A stretch of 7,212 nucleotides of DNA. Origin: Planctomycetia bacterium. Its GTDB lineage: Bacteria > Planctomycetota > Phycisphaerae > Phycisphaerales > SM1A02. Below, in pieces: positions 1 through 6,391 of this stretch. A model generated the notes under the pieces. That model saw only the letters and a list, made by a program, of their open reading frames with translations. It was not told the DNA's origin and made no database searches. Where the stretch lies: NCBI GenBank assembly GCA_009936695.1, contig JAACEA010000228.1, positions 1 to 7,212 of the forward strand, in the 5' to 3' direction. The translations under genes and the position numbers were made by a program. Position 1 is the stretch's first letter. Every line of letters begins with the position of its first letter.

Positions 1-653
1 AGGGCATGAACTGCTCGATCGTACACTCGGGTCGCGACGCGCTCGCGGAGATTCGACGGACTCCACCGGACCTCATCGTCCTGGATCGAATGCTCCCCGA
101 CGTGGACGGCATGGATGTGTGCCGTCGTCTCAAGTCCGAGCCGTCGACGAGGTCCATTCCGATCATCATGGTGACCGCGAAGGGTGAGGATTCCGACGTG
201 ATCTCCGGGATCGAGGTCGGCGCCGAAGACTACGTCGTCAAGCCCTTCAGCCCGAGGGTGCTCGTCGCTCGCGTCACGAACATCCTCCGGCGGCACGACG
301 AATTCCTGCTCGAGGACCCGGAATCCTCGAGCGAACGCGTCGCGCTCTTCGACCAGCGACTGGTGATCGACTCGGCCCGCCACCTCGTCCTGATCGACGG
401 AGACGAGATCCCGCTCACCTACACGGAGTTCAGTCTCCTCCGGTATCTTGCGTCGCGTCCCGGCTTCGTTCGTTCGCGTGACCAGATCATCTCGGCGGTC
501 CACGGCCGGTCGATGGTCCTTTCCACCAGGACGGTCGACGTGCACGTCACCGCCCTTCGGCGAAAGCTGGGTGAGTTCGGCAGGTGCATCGAGACGGTCA
601 GAGGGGTGGGATATCGGTTCTCGGATCGACTCCCCGCCCCCATGCGAGATTGA
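1..653 (+). CDS. phoB: PhoB-like phosphate response regulator (5' truncated)
   Basis: OmpR/PhoB-family transcription factor, cut off at its N terminus by the window edge. The first full codon is at base 3. The ATG at base 6 lies inside the receiver domain and is not the true start; roughly 25 residues are missing, including the first acidic pocket. Visible receiver features are the phospho-acceptor Asp in LIVLDRMLPDVDG (codon 84-86), the switch Thr in IIMVTAKGE (codon 174-176) and the invariant Lys in VVKPFSP (codon 240-242). A linker leads to a C-terminal winged helix-turn-helix, with LTYTEFSLLRYL, the recognition-helix region RTVDVHVTALRRKLG and the wing IETVRGVGYRF. Such proteins bind 11-bp-spaced direct repeats as head-to-tail dimers once phosphorylated. 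The adjoining phoR and pst genes identify it as the phosphate regulator rather than another OmpR paralogue. Family assignment is certain; the PhoB name rests largely on context. Confidence 0.93.
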   Translation, partial: GMNCSIVHSGRDALAEIRRTPPDLIVLDRMLPDVDGMDVCRRLKSEPSTRSIPIIMVTAKGEDSDVISGIEVGAEDYVVKPFSPRVLVARVTNILRRHDEFLLEDPESSSERVALFDQRLVIDSARHLVLIDGDEIPLTYTEFSLLRYLASRPGFVRSRDQIISAVHGRSMVLSTRTVDVHVTALRRKLGEFGRCIETVRGVGYRFSDRLPAPMRD

Positions 654-2044
654 CGATCAGGCTGGGACGAAGTCTTCTCTGGCGGAACGCCCTCACCCTT
701 CTTGCGGTGCAGGCGGTGGTGTGGGTCGTCGCGGTCTCGGTGGCCGGCGACGATCAAGCTGCGGCCTCCCTGGTGACCATGGTGGTGGCAGCGATCTCGG
801 TGGCGACGATCCTGATCCTCGCGATGCTCGCGCGATCGATCGGTCGCCAGACCCGCCGCGCGACGGATGCCGCCCGTCGATTCGCCGACGGCGACTTCTC
901 GGGCAGGCTTCGGGAGGACGCTGCCAACGAATTCCGCGAACTCGCCGTCGCGCTCAACGCGATGGCCGGCGAACTCGACTCGAACATCGATGCCCTCCAG
1001 GTCCAGACCTCGGAGATGTTGTCGATCCTGCAGTCGAGGTCGAACGGCCTGATCGCCCTCGACCGGGAACAGCGGATCATTCGACTCAACGCCGCGGCGC
1101 TCGGGATGTTCGCACTCGCGGACGTCGAGATCAGAGGTCGCCTGCTCCAGGAGGTCATTCGCGAACCAGCCCTCCAGGAAGCGGTCAAGGCCTCGAGGCG
1201 ATCCGGGGTCCGCTACATGACGGAGATCCCGTTCGAGCGTTCGACGCGGATCGCCGAACTGGTGGCGGAACCGCTCACCGACGGCCGTGGCGTCGCGATC
1301 GGCACGGTGATCCTGCTCGAGGAGACCACCCGCTTGCGACAGCTGGAGCGGATTCGGACGGACTTCGCCGCGAACGTCTCGCACGAACTGCGGACGCCGA
1401 TCACGTCGATCAACGGATATGCGGAACTGCTGCAGGAGACCGACGATCCGGCGCTGGTTCGAAAGTGCGGCGACGTCATCGTCCGCAACGGGCAACGGCT
1501 CTCGAACATCATCGAGGATCTCCTCACGCTCGCCAGAATCGAGGATCCCGAACGCCGGTCCGTTCTGGAGCTCGAGGCGATCTCCGTCGCCTCCATCATC
1601 GAATCGGTGGTCGATTCGGTGAAGAGCGCCGCCACCGACGATGACCCGGGCACGCCAGCCGGGCCGGAGATCATCGTGAAGATCGAAGGGGATCCCCGGG
1701 TGCAGGGCACCCGCCCGCTGCTGGAACAGGCGGTCGGAAATCTGGTCACCAACGCCGTGAAGTACGGCGGGACCACCCGACCGGTGGAGGTCAAGGCACG
1801 CGTGATCGAGGGCGAGGTGACCATCGAGGTCGAGGACTTCGGCGACGGGATCTCGAGCGAGCACCTCGATCGGATCTTCGAGCGGTTCTACCGGGTCGAT
1901 CGGAGCCGCAGCCGGGAGCTCGGGGGGACCGGCCTCGGCCTCGCGATCGTCAAGCACATCGCCACCTCGCTGGGTGGACGGATCGAGGCCCGCTCCCGAG
2001 TCGGAGCGGGATCCGCCTTCACGATCACCCTCCCGGCCCATTGA
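650..2044 (+). CDS. phoR: PhoR-type sensor histidine kinase
   Basis: Membrane histidine kinase that would phosphorylate and dephosphorylate the upstream PhoB. I start it at TTG 650, which overlaps the phoB TGA by 4 bases. The 464-residue product then begins directly with a basic stretch and the first membrane helix. An ATG at 584 would add only an arginine-rich tail read out of frame through phoB, and ATG 779 would delete helix 1. Domains in order: TM helices about 13-32 and 40-61 with a loop of only about 7 residues, HAMP about 62-115, a PAS-like domain about 125-225 (SNGLIALDREQRIIRLNAAA), HisKA with His245 in SHELRTP (Glu246 and Thr249 also present), then the ATPase with N box (NLVTNAVKYG, Asn368), G1 box DFGDG (396-400), F region FERFYRVD and G2 box GGTGLGLAIV (425-434). 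All catalytic boxes are intact. The lack of a periplasmic sensor domain fits signalling through the Pst transporter and PhoU. No strong Shine-Dalgarno precedes TTG, so translation is probably coupled to phoB. Confidence 0.93.
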   Translation: MTIRLGRSLLWRNALTLLAVQAVVWVVAVSVAGDDQAAASLVTMVVAAISVATILILAMLARSIGRQTRRATDAARRFADGDFSGRLREDAANEFRELAVALNAMAGELDSNIDALQVQTSEMLSILQSRSNGLIALDREQRIIRLNAAALGMFALADVEIRGRLLQEVIREPALQEAVKASRRSGVRYMTEIPFERSTRIAELVAEPLTDGRGVAIGTVILLEETTRLRQLERIRTDFAANVSHELRTPITSINGYAELLQETDDPALVRKCGDVIVRNGQRLSNIIEDLLTLARIEDPERRSVLELEAISVASIIESVVDSVKSAATDDDPGTPAGPEIIVKIEGDPRVQGTRPLLEQAVGNLVTNAVKYGGTTRPVEVKARVIEGEVTIEVEDFGDGISSEHLDRIFERFYRVDRSRSRELGGTGLGLAIVKHIATSLGGRIEARSRVGAGSAFTITLPAH

Positions 2045-2071
2045 GGCCCGTTTCGAAAGATCACCTCAACG

Positions 2072-2100
2072 CTTCACGGTTCCTTTACGTTTTCTTAACA
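2072..2100 (+). promoter_or_regulatory. Candidate Pho box: three 7-bp direct repeats, 11-bp period
   Basis: CTTCACG (2072-2078), CTTTACG (2083-2089) and CTTAACA (2094-2100) are direct repeats of consensus CTTNACR, separated by exactly 4 bases (GTTC and TTTT). 18 of 29 bases are A or T, which stands out in this GC-rich sequence. The 7+4 layout matches the known PhoB operator architecture of enterobacteria and the 11-bp-period repeats of the cyanobacterial regulator SphR; the sequence itself is closer to the TTAAC type than to CTGTCAT. It lies between phoR and pstS, 89 bases before the pstS start. A weak -10-like GATCCT (2110-2115, 3 of 6 matches) sits 9 bases after the last repeat, near the usual distance in activated pho promoters. 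The repeats are seen directly; their role as a PhoB site is inferred. Confidence 0.72.
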
Positions 2101-2124
2101 CAGGGCGGGGATCCTTCGCCACCT

Positions 2125-2140
2125 GACCTCGACCGAGGTC
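2125..2140. repeat. Short perfect dyad in the pstS leader
   Basis: GACCTCG and CGAGGTC flank a 2-base centre (AC), making a perfect 7-bp inverted repeat. As RNA it would fold as a 6-bp stem with a GACC tetraloop. It lies between the candidate Pho promoter and the pstS Shine-Dalgarno site, so it could be a leader hairpin that stabilises the mRNA or an operator half-site pair. No regulator is identifiable, and a 7-bp dyad can arise by chance. Confidence 0.35.
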
Positions 2141-2173
2141 CGGATCGAACCCAGATTCCCCGTGATTCCGCAG

Positions 2174-2180
2174 AAAGGAA
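2174..2180 (+). promoter_or_regulatory. Shine-Dalgarno site of pstS
   Basis: AAAGGAA lies 8 bases before ATG 2189 and is the clearest ribosome binding site at an intergenic start in this window. It favours ATG 2189 over the in-frame GTG at 2162, which would place nine non-signal residues (including Cys) ahead of the signal peptide. Confidence 0.75.
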
Positions 2181-2188
2181 CCTGCACG

Positions 2189-3190
2189 ATGAACCAACGA
2201 ACCCGGCTCGCCACCCTCGGCGGGCTCGCCCTCGCAGCCATCACCCTCCTTGGCGCTGGTGCCAACCAGGACCTCAGCCGTCTTCGTGGGTCGATCACGG
2301 TGGACGGTTCGTCCACCGTCTACCCGATCACCGAAGCCGTGGCGGAGTCCTTCAAGGCCGCCGCCCCGAACGTCAAGGTCACCGTCGGCGTTTCCGGCAC
2401 CGGTGGTGGGTTCAAGCGATTCGCCGCCAACGAGATCGACATCTCGGACGCCTCCCGACCGATCAAGGCCGCGGAAGCGAAGATGTGCAACGACGCCGGC
2501 ATCGAGTTCATCGAGATTCCGGTCGCGTACGACGGCCTCACCATCGTGGTGAACAAAGGCAACTACTGGGCCGAGTCGATGACCGTCGACGACCTGAAGA
2601 AGATCTTCCTCGCCAGCGGCGGCGCCAAGACCTGGCAGGACGTGCGACCGGAATGGCCGGATCGACCGATCAACATCTACTCGCCCGGCACCGACTCCGG
2701 CACCTTCGACTACTTCAAGGAGGTCGTCGCGGGAAAGACGGGCTCGATTCGGAGCGACATGAGCGTTTCCGAGGACGACAACGTCCTCGTCCGAGGTGTC
2801 TCCGGCGACGAAGGTGGCATCGGCTTCTTCGGTGCCGCCTACTACTTCGAGAACAAGGACAGCCTGCGGGCGATGCCGATCATCAACAAGCAGGGCAAGG
2901 CCGTGGGCCCGACCCCCAAGACGATCGAGAACGGAACCTACAATCCGTTCAGTCGTCCGCTCTTCATCTACGTCAAGGCGAGTGCCGCCCGCAAGCCCTT
3001 CGTGCGGGCCTTCGTCGAGTTCTACCTCAAGAATGCCGCGAAGTCCGCCAGTGAAGTCGGGTACGTGGGTCTGCCCGACGTCATCTACGACCGGGCCCGC
3101 GAGACCTTCGAGACGCGAAAGACCGGTTCCTTCTTCCTTGATGCCAAGGGAGAGAAGAAGATCGGCCCGGTGACCGAGATCTACAAGTGA
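2189..3190 (+). CDS. pstS: Periplasmic phosphate-binding protein PstS
   Basis: Substrate-binding component of the PstSCAB high-affinity phosphate importer, 333 residues. Residues 1 to about 25 form a Sec signal peptide: basic MNQRTR, a hydrophobic core ATLGGLALAAITLL, and a likely cleavage near GAGA/N. There is no lipobox Cys, so the mature protein is probably free in the periplasm. The binding-pocket motifs of the PstS family are present: DGSSTVYP (39-46), VSGTGGGFKRF (68-78), DISDASRP (84-91) and YSPGTDSGTFDYF (164-176). SEDDNVLVRGVSGDEGGIGFFG (194-215) is the conserved second-lobe segment. This sequence type resembles cyanobacterial and planctomycete PstS more than the E. coli protein. Upstream are the Pho-box candidate and a good Shine-Dalgarno; downstream is a strong stem-loop. 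As first gene after the promoter it is expected to be strongly induced in phosphate starvation and made in excess of the permeases. Confidence 0.96.
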   Translation: MNQRTRLATLGGLALAAITLLGAGANQDLSRLRGSITVDGSSTVYPITEAVAESFKAAAPNVKVTVGVSGTGGGFKRFAANEIDISDASRPIKAAEAKMCNDAGIEFIEIPVAYDGLTIVVNKGNYWAESMTVDDLKKIFLASGGAKTWQDVRPEWPDRPINIYSPGTDSGTFDYFKEVVAGKTGSIRSDMSVSEDDNVLVRGVSGDEGGIGFFGAAYYFENKDSLRAMPIINKQGKAVGPTPKTIENGTYNPFSRPLFIYVKASAARKPFVRAFVEFYLKNAAKSASEVGYVGLPDVIYDRARETFETRKTGSFFLDAKGEKKIGPVTEIYK

Positions 3191-3212
3191 TCGCGGTCGA
3201 CAAGTGAGTCCG

Positions 3213-3241
3213 GGCGGGCCCGGCGTTCCGCCGGGCCCGCC
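3213..3241 (+). terminator. GC-only stem-loop between pstS and pstC
   Basis: GGCGGGCCCGGC (3213-3224) and GCCGGGCCCGCC (3230-3241) are perfect reverse complements, giving a 12-bp all-G/C stem with loop GTTCC; one further G-C pair can close inside, leaving a 3-base loop. It begins 23 bases after the pstS stop. No U-tract follows (TTCCACCC), so it is not a classic intrinsic terminator. Given its position, it more likely acts as a leaky terminator or as a 3' block to exonucleases that stabilises pstS mRNA, as is common between binding-protein and permease genes. The structure is certain; the mode of action is inferred. Confidence 0.7.
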
Positions 3242-3275
3242 TTCCACCCATCAGGTTCGGATCGAACGGACATCG

Positions 3276-4241
3276 ATGTCAGAAGCCGCACCAACCGACA
3301 TGAACGAGGTTCGCGGACGCGGCCGACCCAAGAGCCGAGTGCTCCAGGCCTCCTGGGACGTCTTCGCGCGAACCGCACTGCTCGGATGCGCGTGCTTCTC
3401 CATTCTGATCACCGCGCTGATCATCGGGATCCTCGCCTACGAGACCTCCCGTTTCCTCGCGGAGGTCTCGGTGGTCGATTTCCTCACCGGACTCGAATGG
3501 AATCCACTCCTCGGCGAGGAGAAGCACTTCGGAATCTGGCCCCTGATCGCCGGAACGCTCCTGGTGACCCTCGTCGCCGCGATCTTCGCCCTGCCGATCG
3601 GGCTGGTGACCGCGATCTTTCTGAGCGAATACGCCCCCGCCCGGCTCCGCAGCGTCCTCAAACCCGTGCTCGAGGTGCTCGCCGGCATTCCGACCGTGGT
3701 CTACGGGTTCTTCGCGGTGATCGTGATCACCCCCTCCCTCCAGTGGCTGGGAAAACTGGTCTCCGGCGAGGCGGTCTTCGGCCCGTACAGCGCGGCCTCG
3801 GCGGGGATCGCGGTCGGCATCATGATCCTCCCCATCGTGACGAGCCTCTCCGAGGACGCGATCCGCGCGGTTCCCAAGGGCCTTCGCGACGGCGCGTACG
3901 CCCTTGGATCGACCCGTTTCGACGCCTCGGCGAAGGTGGTCGTGCCGGCGGCGCTGAGCGGAATCATGGCCTCGTACCTGCTCGCCATCACTCGCGCCGT
4001 CGGGGAGACGATGATCGTGGCCCTCGCCGCGGGCGGCCTCGCACAACTCACCATCCTGCCCTGGGAACAGGTCCAGACGATGACCGCCTACATGGTCCAG
4101 ATCTTCCTCGGTGACGCGCCCGCGACCGGGGTGGAGTTCAAGTCGAGCTTCGCGGTGGCCGGGATCCTCTTCCTGATGACGTTCCTGCTCACCTTCACCG
4201 GGTACCGCATCCTCGCCCGCTTCCGGGAGGAGTACGAATGA
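3276..4241 (+). CDS. pstC: Phosphate ABC transporter permease PstC
   Basis: One of the two membrane subunits of the phosphate importer, 321 residues, close to the 319 of E. coli PstC. A basic cytoplasmic N terminus (about 1-32) precedes six predicted helices near 34-56, 90-116, 130-152, 172-192, 226-250 and 293-312. The binding-protein-dependent permease signature [12 protein letters not shown] (137-148) and the EAA loop [20 protein letters not shown] (193-212), which docks on PstB, are both present, as is [15 protein letters not shown] (240-254). I chose ATG 3276 with a weak AACGGA 5 bases upstream. The in-frame GTG at 3204 lies ahead of the pstS-pstC stem-loop and would add a proline/glycine-rich tail; ATG 3300 lacks any Shine-Dalgarno. 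The stop overlaps the pstA start by 4 bases, so the two permeases are translationally coupled, as expected for a heterodimer. Confidence 0.94.
   Translation: MSEAAPTDMNEVRGRGRPKSRVLQASWDVFARTALLGCACFSILITALIIGILAYETSRFLAEVSVVDFLTGLEWNPLLGEEKHFGIWPLIAGTLLVTLVAAIFALPIGLVTAIFLSEYAPARLRSVLKPVLEVLAGIPTVVYGFFAVIVITPSLQWLGKLVSGEAVFGPYSAASAGIAVGIMILPIVTSLSEDAIRAVPKGLRDGAYALGSTRFDASAKVVVPAALSGIMASYLLAITRAVGETMIVALAAGGLAQLTILPWEQVQTMTAYMVQIFLGDAPATGVEFKSSFAVAGILFLMTFLLTFTGYRILARFREEYE
4225..4232 (+). promoter_or_regulatory. Shine-Dalgarno site of pstA inside the pstC 3' end
   Basis: GGGAGGAG sits 5 bases before ATG 4238 and within the last codons of pstC. It is the strongest ribosome binding site in the window, and together with the ATGA overlap it fixes the pstA start. 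Confidence 0.75.
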
Positions 4242-5479
4242 GCCAGCCACCGGGTCAGCACCTCGATTTCCGCGAACTCGTCGAACGAGGCGAGCCCAGG
4301 CAGATCGCGAAGCGGGTCCGTCTCGATCGCGGCTTCTATCTGATGTGCATGGCGATCACGATGATCGCGGTCATCGCGCTCCTGGTCCTGCTCGGAAGCA
4401 TCCTGATCAACGGCATTCCCGGCCTCAGCTGGTCCTTCGTCACGAACTTCACCTCTCGAGATCCGGGGAAGGCGGGCATCCTCGCACCACTCGCCGGATC
4501 CATCTGGATCAGCGCGATCTGCGCGGTCGTGGCGCTGCCGGTCGGCGTCGCGACGGCCCTGTACCTCGAGGAGTTCGCGGCTCGCAACCGCTTCACGAAC
4601 CTGCTTCGGTTGAACATCTCGAATCTGGCGGGCGTTCCCTCCATCGTCTACGGAATCCTGGGACTCACCCTCTTCGTCCGGATGTTCGGCCTTGCGGGGA
4701 CGACTCAGGATCCAGCGCTGGAGATCGGGGGCGAGACCTACGCGATGTACTACGACGTGACCGGCGAACCGCTTCGGGTCCCCGTCGAGAACCGGTCGGT
4801 GACTCCCACGCTCGAGACCGGCACGATCGCGTACATGCAGCGGGTGCTGGACGGGCCGGACGGCGAACTGATCTTCACCGACCACTGGGAGCCGATTCCG
4901 CTCACCATCGTCGAGGACTCGGCGAATGCGCCGCTGGCCAACGGCGTCATTCCCGCGGTGGATGCGGGGCTCCCGGTCGACTACGAGGTCGAGAAACCCT
5001 GGTACTACGTCCAGTTCCCCTTCGGCCAGACGGTGCTCGCGGGCGGACTCACCCTCATGCTCGTGGTGCTTCCGATCGTCATCATCAGCTCCCAGGAGGC
5101 GATCCGCTCGGTACCGGGCTCCCTCCGGTCGGGATCCTTCGCGATGGGTGCGACCAGATTGCAGACGGTCAGCCGGGTCACGCTGCCGGCCTCCATCCCG
5201 ATGATCATGACCGGGGCCATCCTCGCGATGAGCCGGGCCATCGGGGAGGCTGCGCCGATCCTCGTCCTCGGCGTCGCCCTCTTCATCACGGATGTCCCGC
5301 AGACCCTGATGGATCCGTTCACGGTCCTGCCGATGCAGATATACAATTGGTCGGCCCGGTTCCAGCCCGAATTCCGAGCCTTGGCGGCCTCGGGAATCAT
5401 CGTCCTGCTCTTCGTGCTCCTCGCCTTCAACGCGATCGCGATCACGATCCGCCAGAGATTCTCGAGACCACTGCAATGA
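4238..5479 (+). CDS. pstA: Phosphate ABC transporter permease PstA with large periplasmic insert
   Basis: Second membrane subunit of the importer. At 413 residues it is far longer than typical PstA (about 280-300; 296 in E. coli). Predicted helices lie near 33-55, 85-110, 130-150, 263-285, 315-350 and 383-405. Family motifs include [21 protein letters not shown] (126-146), the EAA loop [23 protein letters not shown] (285-307) that contacts PstB, and [25 protein letters not shown] (316-340). The extra length is a block at about 155-262, between helices 3 and 4. Because the EAA loop after helix 4 must be cytoplasmic, this block should face the periplasm. It has 18 Asp/Glu, 4 Arg/Lys and no Cys, and I recognise no domain in it. 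The flanking sequence continues in frame and base use does not change, so this is not a frameshift or recent insertion. Translation is coupled to pstC through an ATGA overlap. Confidence 0.93.
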   Translation: MSQPPGQHLDFRELVERGEPRQIAKRVRLDRGFYLMCMAITMIAVIALLVLLGSILINGIPGLSWSFVTNFTSRDPGKAGILAPLAGSIWISAICAVVALPVGVATALYLEEFAARNRFTNLLRLNISNLAGVPSIVYGILGLTLFVRMFGLAGTTQDPALEIGGETYAMYYDVTGEPLRVPVENRSVTPTLETGTIAYMQRVLDGPDGELIFTDHWEPIPLTIVEDSANAPLANGVIPAVDAGLPVDYEVEKPWYYVQFPFGQTVLAGGLTLMLVVLPIVIISSQEAIRSVPGSLRSGSFAMGATRLQTVSRVTLPASIPMIMTGAILAMSRAIGEAAPILVLGVALFITDVPQTLMDPFTVLPMQIYNWSARFQPEFRALAASGIIVLLFVLLAFNAIAITIRQRFSRPLQ

Positions 5480-5501
5480 AGACCTCCCACCCCGTCGGTC
5501 G

Positions 5502-5506
5502 AAGGG
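5502..5506 (+). promoter_or_regulatory. Possible Shine-Dalgarno site of pstB
   Basis: AAGGG lies 5 bases before ATG 5512. It supports that start over the in-frame ATG 5476, which overlaps the pstA stop as ATGA but has no ribosome binding site in front of it. Confidence 0.5.
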
Positions 5507-5511
5507 AAACC

Positions 5512-6360
5512 ATGACGTCCTCCACCCCGTCCGACCCTTCGGTCCCTTCCGCCGAGAACAGCGCCGCGGTGAGCATTCCGTCGCCCCCCGCCGACGGCGT
5601 CACCAGCGAGCTCTGCATCCGCTGCCGCAACCTCGACGGCTGGTACGGGGATTTCCAGGCCTTGCACGGGATCGACCTCGACATCCCCGAGAATCGCGTC
5701 ACCGCCTTCATCGGCCCGTCGGGATGCGGCAAGAGCACGCTTCTCCGATGGTTCAACCGGATGAACGACACCATCCCGACCGCTCGAGCGACGGGGGAAC
5801 TCCATCTCCACGGACGTGATCTGCTCGATCCGAAGTGTGACGTGGTCGATCTGCGACGCCGGGTGGGCATGGTGTTCCAGAAACCCAATCCCTTCCCCAA
5901 GTCGATCTTCGACAACGTGGCCTGCGGCCCGAGGCTGCACCGGCGCTACAGCCGCGGCGATCTCGAGGCACTCGTCGAACAGAGCCTTCGCCGGGCCTCG
6001 ATCTGGGACGAGGTCAAGGATCGCCTCGGCCAGAGCGCCCTCGGGCTCTCCGGCGGACAGCAGCAGCGACTGTGCATCGCCCGCGCGATCGCGATCGGCC
6101 CCGAAGTCCTGCTCATGGACGAACCGTGCTCCGCCCTGGACCCCCGATCGACCTCCGCGATCGAGGAGCTGATCCGCCACCTGCGGGACCAGTACACGAT
6201 CGTCATCGTCACGCACAACATGCAGCAGGCCGCCCGAGTCTCGGACCGGACGGCGTTCTTCTACAACGGTGCCCTCGTCGAGACCGACCGCACCGAACGG
6301 ATCTTCACCAACCCGACCCACCGCGAGACCGAGGACTACGTCTCGGGTCGATTCGGTTGA
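5512..6360 (+). CDS. pstB: Phosphate ABC transporter ATP-binding protein PstB
   Basis: Cytoplasmic ATPase of the phosphate importer, 282 residues from ATG 5512. All ABC motifs are intact: Walker [10 protein letters not shown] (68-76), Q-loop Gln123 in [10 protein letters not shown], signature LSGGQQQR (179-186), Walker B VLLMDEP (199-205, Glu204 catalytic), D-loop SALD (207-210) and switch His235 in VTHNMQQA. PstB-specific features are FNRMND after Walker [20 protein letters not shown], and the C-terminal segment [26 protein letters not shown]. The first 30 or so residues are Ser/Pro-rich, look disordered and are not found in the 257-residue E. coli protein. They end in a CxxC (Cys35, Cys38) just before the A-loop Tyr45. 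The alternative ATG 5476, overlapping the pstA stop by 4 bases, would add 12 residues (294 in all). This frame is open far upstream through pstA, so ORF length cannot decide the start. Confidence 0.95.
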   Translation: MTSSTPSDPSVPSAENSAAVSIPSPPADGVTSELCIRCRNLDGWYGDFQALHGIDLDIPENRVTAFIGPSGCGKSTLLRWFNRMNDTIPTARATGELHLHGRDLLDPKCDVVDLRRRVGMVFQKPNPFPKSIFDNVACGPRLHRRYSRGDLEALVEQSLRRASIWDEVKDRLGQSALGLSGGQQQRLCIARAIAIGPEVLLMDEPCSALDPRSTSAIEELIRHLRDQYTIVIVTHNMQQAARVSDRTAFFYNGALVETDRTERIFTNPTHRETEDYVSGRFG

Positions 6361-6391
6361 TCCGGTCCTCACCGCAGCCGCAGGAACCAAC

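Noticed and set aside
6..8. ATG as the start of the response regulator
   Set aside because: It falls inside the receiver domain; the phospho-acceptor Asp would be residue 27 rather than about 53. The real start lies before the window.
448..1644. 398-codon + strand frame overlapping phoB and phoR
   Set aside because: Arg/Pro/Gly-rich out-of-frame translation across two well-supported genes.
419..2041. 540-codon open frame on the minus strand opposite phoR
   Set aside because: It mirrors the phoR coding frame, is rich in Arg, Asp, His and Gly with no recognisable domain, and is explained by high-GC codon bias. phoR on the + strand has all kinase boxes intact.
2051..2058. TTTCGAAA palindrome just after phoR
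   Set aside because: Only 8 bases, with no extended stem or U-tract, so not credible as a phoR terminator or operator without other evidence.
2041..3054. 337-codon + strand frame overlapping pstS
   Set aside because: Arg-rich shadow of pstS; it also runs through the intergenic control region.
4345..5475. Long upstream extension of the pstB frame through pstA, suggesting a 671-residue fusion protein
   Set aside because: The extension is Arg/Asp/Pro-rich out-of-frame pstA sequence; PstB homology begins only near 5600.
4088..5476. 462-codon minus-strand frame opposite pstA
   Set aside because: Charged, low-complexity translation with no motif; it is an antisense shadow of pstA.
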